From Flammula alnicola (lineage: Eukaryota; Basidiomycota; Agaricomycetes; Agaricales; Strophariaceae), in the NCBI GenBank assembly GCA_015499995.1, contig JADNRV010000073.1, forward strand, positions 1-64,000: DNA of 64,000 nt, given 5' to 3'. The notes below the pieces were generated by a model. The model worked only from the letters and a program-made list of their open reading frames with translations. It did no database searches and was not told the origin of the DNA. Positions within the stretch are counted from its first letter, which is position 1, and each line of letters opens with the position of its first letter. The translations under genes were made by a program, and so were the position numbers. Shown piece after piece: positions 46,121 to 56,702 of the stretch.

Positions 46121-49102
46121 ACTAGCCCCAATCCACCCATTCCCGTCCCCCTGGAGGCGCACAAATACCTGCATTAAATCAGAATATATTTATAGATGCT
46201 ATTGGATTTTTGCCCATGCCTCAAAGCGCCCCCAACAACGAGCAGCACCATATTTTGTCTTCTGGCACCATGGCAGCCTTTCAAAAGGTTTGTGCGCCTT
46301 AGGCCACGGCCTAAGCAGTCCAAACCCGATGTATAACATAGGGGATTCATACAAGAGACTAGCGAATACAGGTGAACAACACCAAAAGCGAATTGAAATG
46401 AGAAAGATCAAGTTCAATTGGAACAGTATATGATATTATAACATTTGGTGCTGATATATTTTACGAGACAACGCACAGGATGGCCATTCTCCATCTCAAA
46501 CTCGGCTGTACAGCATCTCTCCTCCATCCCCAATAGTACACCAATTACACCGTAAAAACAACCAGAATCTTCTCATAATGTACATATCATGTTCCTATTC
46601 TGTCCAGGGTCCCGTCACTCACATATTGGCAAATGTACATGCCGTTTGCAGATCGAAAGGTGGACTCACAGACACACCTAGATCACTGGATCATCACTTG
46701 CACTGTAAATACCACTCTTACAGTGTCTCAAAGCAGACGCCATGCTCAGTTAGTGCTCCTATAATGACCACCAAGTGAGTAACATACCACAGAAGATGGC
46801 AACCACTCACTGACAACACCTTCTCCTTGACCCCCGTTTCTGATTCAAGTTCCAATTGAAATCCACGTCCAACGGGGACCTCAAAAATGCATGTAAGATC
46901 TCATATATTACCCCACCAAGGGTCCTGTCAGCCTAGAACATCGCACCAGAATGTTTTGCCTGGCTGAATTCTCCTTGCAACTGGAGACGGCATGCATCAT
47001 GTATGCATGGAATCCATCTTAATCGTGAATTTGGGTGGATTCAGGGAGTTAACAGGGATGTTCTGGATGCTATAATGGTTTGGCTGGCTCGGCAGGTTGG
47101 TGGTCGAGGCTCGGAGGGACTGTGAGCAAGGCAGGACAAGTTTTGGGTATTGTAGGACTGTTGAATTTGAGAAAGACAGTGATTAGCATGTAATCTCTAA
47201 AAGAATAAAAAACCTTGGGTTCACCTGAACTTTGTCTCTTTATAGACCTCTCAGTTAATAAGTAGCCACTGCTCAACAAAGGTAGTAGAGGAGTGGACGA
47301 AAGTCAGACGGAGGTATGGATGGTCGGACAAGCGCCGATCAAACGCTCGCTTAGCGAATTGTTGGTCCAAGACCCAGTACAACCCTTGATCATACTGACA
47401 AATTGATTACATTCCACTAGCCTACGTACAAGGTGTTTCAAAAATCTATAAAGGGAGGCGAGAATTTACCTTATGTCCTCATCCTGTTCTTCCCTCTTCT
47501 CCTCCTCTCCTCTCCTTGCCTACTCATCTCCCAAGCCCTCTTTGCTATCGTCATCAGACTAGCCGCTCCAAGTCCATCTCACCCATGCTCGCCTGTAACG
47601 TCGAGTTCATAGCCCACTCGTAAGTGCCTCTGTCGGCTCTTCTCCGCCCACTTGTCACTGATAATAGCATATCTAGGCATCACATTATGGTCAGCAAGTG
47701 TTCTCATGCACGTAAGTAAGGCTTGCTGCTCACCTTAGCAGAGACTGACGATTCATCCTATACCACCTGTCAGCACGCCATTGCATAGCAAAGGTACGAC
47801 CAAGGCTCGTACTCACGACCTCAGTTCCTGCTGACCCCCCATTTAACCCCAGATTCTCGCCATGCAAGCGTATCTCTCGGTACGTGGTACACGTTCTCCT
47901 CTCCTCCTCACCCTCGAAGATCTTGCCGCGGGTGTTGTCGTCGACCATAGGACAGGTTTCGAGGCATAGACAGACGACGAAGGACGAGAATTGGTGCGCA
48001 TAAGGTTCATAAACATTCTCGGAGACGGCGTCAAGAACGTCGAAGCCTGACGATGTGGGTCTGCATCCCACCCCACCCAATGGCACCAGCACATTTGTAT
48101 GCCCAGCCAGCGATGCGCAAATCTGTACCGCCCACCTTCGATCGACCGGAGAGCGGAATTCGCCACCACACACCCAGCGCATGATGGCCAACGTTCGTCG
48201 TCGTCTCTCCTCACCTCCTCGCACGCTGATGATCCCAACTCTCGCCCATCTCCGCCAGCGATGCCATATCATATCCGACTGGCCGCTGGCGCGGACCACC
48301 TCCGTCCAGGCTGCATCGTGTGCCCATGTCTCGTACGTGTATGTATCCGCTATGCCTTACTGTGATTCCTCTCGTTCCAACACCGTCATAGTGTTAGTTT
48401 CGCAGCTCCTAACTCCCATTGCGAGCGCCGAAGGCTGACGGACGAAGACTCGACGACAACTCGAGGACTATGGGGCAGCGATTGAAGGTGGGGGGCACGA
48501 AAGTGTGTGGGATGGCTGCACATAGCCGTAAATGTCGACGGCAGGGAAGGACTGTGCCTCCTGCGATGAAACACATGGTAAGCACTATCCCTGGGACCTG
48601 GATGTTGAATTAACACGTACTTATTGCATTCGTTTCAAGGTGCTTCTCGATCCGCGCCTTTCCGCATCGCGGTTCCTCCGAATGCAGTGCTCGTCGGTCG
48701 TGGTGTTCTTGGGGTTCAGGGTGTGTGGTCCCATGCTCGTTCATCCTCCGAGGATTCAGGAGGGCCGTGGCGGCAGTCCTTCCTTGCCACAGCCTTGCCT
48801 GCGCTGATACTCCGTCATCGCCATTGCGGGTGTCGTACAGTACTCGTCTGACAGCCGGAATACAGCAGAGAGGCGAGGCGAGTTGTCGATAAGGGTAGGG
48901 TGTCGCTTGAATAGAGTCCTGGGGGTCCGGGGCTGGTGGGCGATTGACGTGTGGTGACTGAGTTGGAGATGGACAGTCACAGCGGGCAGCAAGAGACTTC
49001 GAACGTCACACAGACGACGTTCGAAGTCGAGGAAGGACGACGAGCATTCGTCATCCTTCCTTGGCAGGGGTTGTTGAGCTGCTGCTCCCACTGTCGCCCA
49101 TC
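46121..49102. other. Gene-poor 3 kb
   Basis: No supported gene. The minus frame at 47730-48299 (189 codons) is Arg/Trp/Cys-rich and overlaps several equally long frames on both strands, as GC-rich non-coding DNA does. Pyrimidine-rich tract near 47465-47530. Confidence 0.45.
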
Positions 49103-49375
49103 GCCATATATGAGCAGCAGCCGTCGTGCTGCTGCTGCTCCCTCATCGTTGTGGTATCCGTGCCACTGCTCCGCCCACGTCATCGTCATCGTCGCATCCA
49201 CCTATGAGCGGCAGCAGCGGGCGTGCAGCTGCTGCTGGTCCCACTTCATTGCCGTCACCATATCCCAGCAGCAGCAGCTGTTGTTCAGCTGCCGCTGCAC
49301 CCACTTTGTCATCCTCGCCATATACGAGCAGCAGCAGTGGTCGTACTGCTGCTGCTGCTACCACCTCATCGCCTT
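49103..49375. repeat. Degenerate minisatellite of about 58-bp hairpin units
   Basis: Roughly four units, each built as CGCCATAT-AGCAGCAGC-spacer-GCTGCTGCT-CCACCTCATCG. Every unit can fold on itself through its CAG and CTG blocks. All six frames stay open because of the triplet composition, which explains the overlapping open frames here. Confidence 0.7.
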
Positions 49376-49805
49376 AGGGTAAGTGGGTGGAGGAAGAGAG
49401 CAAGGAGAAAACGAATCGAGTCATGACTCGATTCGTTGCGCACCAGGTGGGTCTCCCTCTACCAGGGTCTCCCCTCGTGTTCTTCTCCCCCTGAACGCCT
49501 CGCCCTAGATGCTTCAAATGCCGGCCCACATCCCTCAAGGAGGGGAAGGGCGCGTGCATCGTTGGCGCTGGTTTGCTAACCGGAGGTCGATAGGGTGCAT
49601 TCGTGGTGTGACGTGGCGGGCCGTGTTGACATGGAACAAGCTGGGGTGCGAGGCGACAGCGCAGGCGGCTGTGGGTTGGGTATTGCCAAATGGCGTGGCG
49701 GCAGCGAGGTGATAGGTGCAGATGGGAGTCGAAAGTTGGTCGAAGGCTGCGTTCAACCATGGCTGATCGCATTACGGCGTAAGCCGAAATCAATTTGATT
49801 GGCTT
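49376..49805. other. No gene seen
   Basis: Between the minisatellite and the 43-bp tandem repeat. A small palindrome of GAATCGAGTCATGACTCGATTC lies near 49412-49433; otherwise nothing is recognised. Confidence 0.45.
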
Positions 49806-49940
49806 GCTGACGTGATAACATACAGTCATCATGTCCAGTCCAGTACATGCTGACGTGATGACATACGGTCATCATGTCCAGTCCAGTACATGCTGACGTG
49901 ATGACATACAGTCATCATGTCCAGTCCAGTACATGCTGAC
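49806..49940. repeat. 43-bp tandem repeat, three copies plus a partial
   Basis: Units start at 49806, 49849 and 49892 with GCTGACGTGAT and end CCAGTCCAGTACAT; a partial copy follows at 49935. Unit-to-unit differences are one or two bases. Each unit holds a TGACGT core and the inverse pair GTGATGAC/GTCATCAT. Confidence 0.92.
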
Positions 49941-50390
49941 TGATAGAATCACATCAGCACTCTCTGGGCTAAAATCTTTTCAATTCAACTTCTTTAAATA
50001 AGTACATTGAGGATAGGGCTGAGCACAGGTGCACCTACAGGTTACCTGCATCCTTACCCACATTTTGTCCTAATAGTTGGCCTACCACTGACAAGGATCC
50101 TCTGTCCTGGACTGTCTTGTCTCTTGTCGGGCCTTGTATGACAGTGAAACTACACATTTATTCAAATAAGCTGCAGTAATTTTGCGACGCACTTTAAGGT
50201 ATTTTTGTACCTTCCAATACACATTTAGGTAGATCTTATTGTGAGTCAACTAATTTTCATATGCACGCACATATTAAGCTTGCAAGCTGAGCCACTTTCC
50301 AATGGAAGCCACCTTTTTCTTTAATAGTGCACTACATTACTTGACCAAGGGACCCAAATTATATTACACAAGCTACATACTAGAAAAGTA
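49941..50390. other. No gene seen
   Basis: AT-rich sequence without supported features. Confidence 0.5.
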
Positions 50391-50460
50391 AGCCTATTTT
50401 CTAAATGTGAGTTTATTTTCTAAGTGCGAGCCTACTTTCCAAATGTGAGCCTACTTTCAG
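50391..50460. repeat. 19-bp tandem repeat, 3.7 copies
   Basis: Units at 50391, 50410, 50429 and 50448 with consensus AGCCTACTTTCTAAATGTG. They differ at a few positions, so the array is not brand-new. Confidence 0.9.
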
Positions 50461-51000
50461 ACTGGCTAACCCTGGTAGCCGGGTAAAGGCAATGTCAAAT
50501 AATGACAAAGAATGTCCAAATGTGGGAAGTGTCTACAGTAATTCCCAAATTTCACATAGGAGGGTCTTTTACTAAGCTCCAAAATTATGATAAATGAATT
50601 CTACTCATCAATAGCTTTTGATTGAGCCCACGATCTCCATCGTCCGAGCAATACTGCAGTCCTTTGCATATTTTTGTGAAAGTTGAAATGTTTCTGCATG
50701 TGGTTATGTGCTGATGGTGCCTCTGCTATTACTAGTTGCTAAATATACTCAGCAGATTCAGTGAATGGTCAGCGCTTCCCAATCTCTCATTCAGATTCCC
50801 CTCACTTTGATAGTTTTAAAGTGATAATATGCCTATCAAATTCAGTTGGCTCCTTGTGGCCTCTCAATTGCATAGATCATCCCAGTAAAGAAGTGAAAGA
50901 ACATTTATTTATACTAGCAATAAGTGCCGCTTGTCGCCAACCTGCGGTTGGCTCCTCGCGGCGGGGACTGAGTATCCCACTTCCTGAACACACCGAAATT
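50461..51000. other. No gene seen
   Basis: A short GC-rich hairpin (CCAACCTGCGGTTGG) lies near 50938-50953. No coding signal. Confidence 0.45.
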
Positions 51001-51332
51001 GACTATAGATAAGATAAACATAGCCATCAAACAAACATGTACAAATTTTCCCTCAGTTTTGATGCCAAAGGGTCCTCTTTGCAGAGGTCCAGGTTATTAA
51101 AAAAACAAAGCCCCTATAAAGGGTTCCTCGTAATAAATATCACGTGGTAATACTCATGTGTATCACGTGGTAATACTCATGTGTATCACGTGGTAATACT
51201 CATGTGACTATAGATAAGATAAACATGTCCATCAAACAAACATGTACAAAATTTCCCTCAGTTTTGATGCCAAAGGGTCCTCCTGCAGAAGTCGGGTTAA
51301 AAAACGAAGCCCCTAACGGGTCCTCGTAATGT
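51001..51332. repeat. Direct repeat of about 130 bp enclosing a 23-bp tandem array
   Basis: A block starting GACTATAGATAAGATAAACA at 51001 recurs at 51206 with scattered changes and runs to about 51332. Between the copies, ATCACGTGGTAATACTCATG repeats exactly three times with period 23 (51139, 51162, 51185). Each tandem unit holds a CACGTG E-box-type word. Confidence 0.85.
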
Positions 51333-52295
51333 GACTTGTCCGTCTTGTACAGAGTCCCATTTGTGTAGAAATATCGCCATAGAGGTGAAGGAGGCATTCT
51401 CGGTGGTCTCGAGAGACGAGATGGGGCATAAAGCTTTTATTCGTAGTGCTTAGAACTCGTCCAATGTTATACATTTTTTCTTTTATTTCCGCCTGCAACC
51501 CGCGACAGCGTCTTCAAGATAATAGACTACCTTTCGTCTGAACAGGCGGCTCATGTCATTGCTCACGTGATGGTATGGCTTCTGACCCTTCGACCCGCGA
51601 CTTGACCCAGTCAGATGGGTCTAGACCCCAAATTGGGTCTGACCTTTTCGACCGGGTCAAGGAGGTCATGCCACCACTGCTTAGCTGACTTCAAAAGCTG
51701 TCGATTGGCACCCATCTTGTCCTGAATGGGCGGCCTTAGCCGTGGGAAAATACCTGCCGAGGCCCAGTCCGCACTGGCGGATTTGAGGCCATTTTGGTGG
51801 AACAAAAAGAAATCAAAACTTCAATATCTCGGGCACGGAGACAGCTGGACGCCCCAAACTCGGCACACAACTTCCTACTTGCCCAAGCTATCGTTATACA
51901 AGATCAGGGAAATTCTCGGGTCGAGTGACGGGTGTGACGTCGTCGACAACGTTTCAGGCTGAAGCGGACAACAAAATCCGTGAGCTTCCCGGGGCCTAGC
52001 TGCACTGCCAAGCTGACAAGTTCGGGAGGTAAGTTTGGGTTTTTTGTTGCGACAAATTCGTAATACTGTGATAGAAATCGACGATTACGGCCTCATTTCC
52101 GACTATGACCCACATGGGATTGGACGGTGTCGTTTTTATGTGAGTCATATCGTCGTCACTCATCAGGAACTTGAAGGTTGGGCGGTTCAGTCAACTATTG
52201 GCTGTATAAAAGGGTTTGCCAGATCTTTATTTGTTGATGATAACAGACTGGGCGGCCTTTTAAAAGCTAACTGGATGTTAAATCTCCAGACGTCT
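51333..52295. other. Upstream of the glutaminase gene; transposon-like remnant
   Basis: At 51590-51665 several GGGTCTGACC and GACCGGGTC words resemble the hAT flank at 42110-42180. No supported gene. The part next to 52296 should hold the glutaminase promoter. Confidence 0.4.
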
Positions 52296-55200
52296 ATGGC
52301 TCGTTGCCCATTCTCCCTTTTTATCGCCGTCCAGTGTTCAATCATTGCATACGCTCAGTATGCAAGTTCTCCGCCTTCGGTTCTTCCTCTACTAGTGAAG
52401 TCGCCTTATTTCAACTCCTGGCTTCCGAAGGATGCTAGCAATGCGAACTCAAATCCCGATTACGGACAACTTGCGCCTGTGGCTTGGAATGGCCGAGTGA
52501 GGACATTGATGAATCTGATCAATCTCCTTTAACAGTCTGATTCTCGATTAATAGACTCTAGGGTTGATAGGCATTGCCCGTGTTGACAACCAGACATGGC
52601 AGTGGCAAGGATCAGAAGGACCATCCATAACCATTTCGAAAGTTTTGACTCGTGACACATTCATTACGCCTACAAGGACGATACTTACTCTCGAAGCTGG
52701 ACCCGTTTTACTCAATGTGACGTACCTCAGTCCAATCGATGTATGTCCTGCCGTCAGCCTTTGCCATGAACCTTTTTCAATTCTTATCTGACATTGACTC
52801 GAGCCAGCTGATTGGGCTCGTCAATCCCTCCCTTTCACTTATCCAAGGGGGTTCTGGAACCAGAATGCCGGACCGGGGGTCGGTTAGTTAGTCTGGCTGT
52901 AGGCCGCCCAAAAAAAATTTTGGACCCCTCTACAAGTGCCCTGAAATTTGCAATTTTGGGTAATGTAAAGGTGTTTTATCACCTCTCTACACTCATAATC
53001 TCATTAAAATAGGCTGTTAGTGGATGTAAAATGAGAATAGAACCAATCATTAGTTTGGCAGTTACTAGATGACTAAGCCAGTCCATCTGTGGCTGAACGC
53101 TCACGATTTCCGTAAACTGCAAGTGTTCAGACCTTTTACAAAACACCATGGGTATGTCTTTATTTCAAAGTCAAAAAATTGGATTTCATTGTAATATTGT
53201 ACTAATACATCTGTAGTATCATCTAGAAAGTATCGGCCTCGAGAAAATCGGGTTTGCGAGACATGCGAGGGATCTGGAGGTGGGAGAGGAGGAAAGTGCA
53301 CGTGCTGGTGATGTCATATTACCATATCGGGATGTGTGCCTGATTACGTAGTTAGTTAGTCCAGCAAAAGTGGGCGAAAAAAATAATTCGACCCTAGGTA
53401 TTTTTTTTTGGTTCGCGAACCCCCTTGCACTTATCTTTCGGTCGATGTCTGGTCAAACGATGGGCACCCGCACTCGGTGCAACTCTATTGCGATCTGACG
53501 GGAGGTGAGCGGGAAGACGATTCGAATTGGCTGTGATTTGACAACATGGTAGAGTGGGTTTCAAGCGCCAATTCTAGTTTCGTAGCATGGAACACCACAC
53601 AAACCAACAACAGCCTCTATAGCGAAATGTTCCGTACAGTATCCGTCCAAATGGCAGAGATAGATGATCTCGCAGAAGATGGGACGATATATCTAGCAAC
53701 GACAACCACGACGGTCAGTAAACTCAATGGTATACACTACATCTTGGTCCTTCGCCAATCTGATTCATGTTTTAGGGATCAATGTTATCGTGGAGTACTG
53801 GGTTTTCGGCTGATTCCACTCGACAGCAATTTGTCTCTTCGGGCTCTCTTTCGAATAATACTCGCGAGGGGGATGAACTTGGGACCGAAACCATAGACAG
53901 GTATGCTTTATCGGCTAATACTTTCTTTCTAAATCTCTCAGCGAATACTTTCATCAGCTTCTGGCCTGTTAACGCTATATCACAAGATTTGGGGACTGTC
54001 ACAGAAACATCATCTTCCGCCGTCTGGTCTATAGGCTTTGTGAGAGATCCAGTCATTCAGTTTGATCTTTCGGGTACTCCCAAGGGCCGTAGCTACTGCT
54101 ACAACTCAGTGTTCCAAACCCCAAATGACACTGTGAGTTTGATACTCACGAACATTTTATTATGTAAGAATAATGAATTCTAGGTCGATGCTGTTGTGGA
54201 GGGCTTCCAAAAGGCGCTCGACACATCAATCACTTTGGATTACAAAATCATGTCGGAAGCGGGTGCCATATCTCAAGACCATGCAGACCTTGTTGCTCTT
54301 TCGTTAAGGCAGACAATCGGAGCGACAGACCTAACGATCTCAAAGGGATCGGATGGGCTTTGGAATACATCTGACATCCAAATGTTTATGAAAGACATAG
54401 GAAACGGAGGGTAAACTATCTTTTTTAGCAAGCTCCATGCGACGCTTCTGATAATATATGTTCTAGGCGCGTCAATCCTGTCGACACGATGTATGCCTCA
54501 TTTCCTGCGTTTTTATATATCAACGCTTCCTTGGCTGGATTCCTTCTACGACCTCTGCTTGAAGCCCAAACTTCTTCACAGTATACAAACCTATATGCTG
54601 CGCCAGACCTTGGTGAGTATGATATCTTTCAGGACACTATTGTCATTGTATTTACCAAATAAACTAGGTTCATCGTATCCAAATGCCCAAGTCAATAAAT
54701 CTGACACTGAAATTCTAGCTGTCGAGAGTGCGTTTAATCTTCTATCTATCAAATTTATCCTAAAATCTACATTAAGACTGCGGAAATATGCTGATAATGG
54801 TGTTGGCGCATGCCCAAAAATCTGGAGATGGTTCGTTGATATCGGAATTCGTAAGTGGAATCCCCTCCTATATATCCAATGCCAACGAGCCATTCAAATG
54901 ATTGAACAGGAACCTCTGCTGAGAACCTGGGCGGACTACCTCGTTACTCATTCCCTCCATCCTGATGGATAGTAATTATCAAAGCTTGATTTTCCACGTG
55001 CAGAATTATAAATGAACGCTCTCATTTTAGCGTCACTACAGATGGCTTGAACTTTACAGACATGTCTAATCTTGCACTCAAAGGGATCATCGGTATTTTT
55101 GCGATGTCGAAAATAAACTCTGCCCTCGAACCCCGAGGCGCAAAGAAGCATGATACAGATTATTATCAGGTAAATCGAACATTGGCTTCATTGTTTTGAC

Positions 55201-56532
55201 ATGGACTTACTTCGAATTAAAGTCCATCGCTGTATCCTACGCCCAACAATGGGGAAATCTCTCGTTCATGTCTAATTCCAGTAGCCCTTACATCTCGACA
55301 ACATACGGGGGCTCTAGCTGGGGACTAATGTACAATCTGTACGCTTCCACTCTTCTCAACTCCAACCTCGTCGACTCCAGGGTAAATATATCTCTTTCCG
55401 GAATTGTTGCGCTGATTTGTTACCGGTTTCTTACTATGTACAGATTTTGGATGCAGAGTCGGCATTCTTAGCATCACTGCTAACGGGCCATGCACACCCG
55501 CAGAAGGTTCGAGTTGTTCCAGGTATTTTCCATATAACGAAGGCATCCCTTACGACTCTTCGAATGGGAATGACATCGTCAAAACGCGTACGTAATAAGT
55601 CTTCGCTTCTCTCTTATAGTACCCTCCAGCTCAATGAATGTCTCACCAGACTGGATGATGTTTGCATCCGCCAGCATTACAGCCAGTTATAATACTCCAC
55701 GAGACTGGTTGATCTCGAGGATTAGGAATTTAGCATTCAATTCCAGTGTCTCAAGCTCCTCGCCTTTTCCAACAACACATAGCTACAACAATGATTCCAC
55801 AAGCCTGGGCGCTGCGAGGTATGCGCACAAAAATGCTCATGTTTCAAGCATCAAAATTCACATCACGATGCAAATTCCAGCCCTGCTCAAGGTGCTATGT
55901 TTGCTTTATTAACTCTCAAGTGAGTCCCACGTCTCCCCTGTGAAAAGTGGTTTCTGAGTCTAAATTCATTGAACAAGTCTCCCAAATATTGCAATTAAAA
56001 TTTCACCTGCTGGCCATCAACCTTCGAGGAGCTTGCTCACAGGGAGTATAATCGGAACTGTACTTGGACTTGGACTACTTTTTCCATAGCGTGGTTCTAC
56101 AGACGGCGCCTGCGTAAACGTAAAACTATGGAGAGTGAGAGGCTGCCAGGAGTGGAAGACAACCTACCTACCACAATTTACCCCTTTACGGACGATAAAC
56201 GAGAGGATGTCCCATCCTTTCCATCTTCTGGCGAGTCGTGGAGAGTCACACTTCGATCTCTTGCTGGAACACCTCTACGGGCTTCACATTTCAAGCGACA
56301 ACCTTCGGATATTGTATTAAGTCCGCCCTTGTCTTCCTCATCGTCTGCTCCGGAAGTCATCCAAGAGGCGGTCGGCGAGCCCACTGGTCAAGCTCACTCT
56401 GGATCGAATTTGGGTCGTGGTGGGAACTACGACGTTCGGTTAGAATTAGAGCAACTTCGTCAGCAAGTGAATGCCCTGGAGGTACAGAGGTTGGGAGAGA
56501 ACCTTCCGCCGCCATCTTATGAAGAGCCATGA
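52296..56532 (+). pseudogene. GtaA-type glutaminase with C-terminal membrane anchor, exon split by a hAT-like element
   Basis: GtaA glutaminases hydrolyse extracellular glutamine to glutamate. ATG at 52296 begins a signal peptide. Exons give LLVKSPYFNSWLPKDAS, LIGIARVDNQTWQWQG, TRTILTLEAGPVLLNVTYL, DPADWARQSLPFTY, then, after an insertion, LSVDVWSNDGHPHSVQLY; later SQDLGTVTETSSS, ALSLRQTIGATDLTISK, GRVNPVDTMYASFPAFLY, GNMLIMVLAHAQKSGDG, NLALKGIIGIFAMSKI, DWMMFASASITASYNT and SPAQGAMFALLTL, the family end. A transmembrane helix (LLTGSIIGTVLGLGLLF), RRRLRKRK and a tail ending LPPPSYEEP follow; the helix requires one missing T at 56079-56083. The element at 52844-53427 puts a stop codon in the frame, so this allele is broken as read. 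Confidence 0.85.
52844..53427. mobile_element. 584-bp hAT-like MITE in the glutaminase exon, 8-bp target duplication
   Basis: Ends CAAGGGGGTTC and GAACCCCCTTG are exact inverses. CACTTATC flanks both sides (52836-52843 and 53428-53435). Joining the flanks over one copy turns the codons into PFTYLSVDVW, the expected glutaminase sequence. No transposase inside. Confidence 0.92.
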
Positions 56533-56702
56533 CAGTAGCCTTGTTGGACCTCCCAATCTCTCGACAATTCAAGACACTTCAACATTTATTATATGTATTA
56601 TTTATGTTCCATTAGCCACTTACAAGTTCGACGATGATTTATTTATAGCTCGCTCGCACGCAATTTAGATAGTTAAAGTACATTGTACGCTAGCATGGAC
56701 TG

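Noticed and set aside
47730..48299. 189-codon minus-strand open frame
   Set aside because: Long frames overlap on both strands here because stop codons are rare in this GC-rich DNA; Arg/Trp/Cys-rich composition and no domain.
49126..49382. Ser/Ala-rich open frames over the minisatellite
   Set aside because: Triplet repeat leaves all frames open; no start context or flanking exons.
49806..49940. CRISPR-like array
   Set aside because: Units are head-to-tail without unique spacers, and the genome is eukaryotic.
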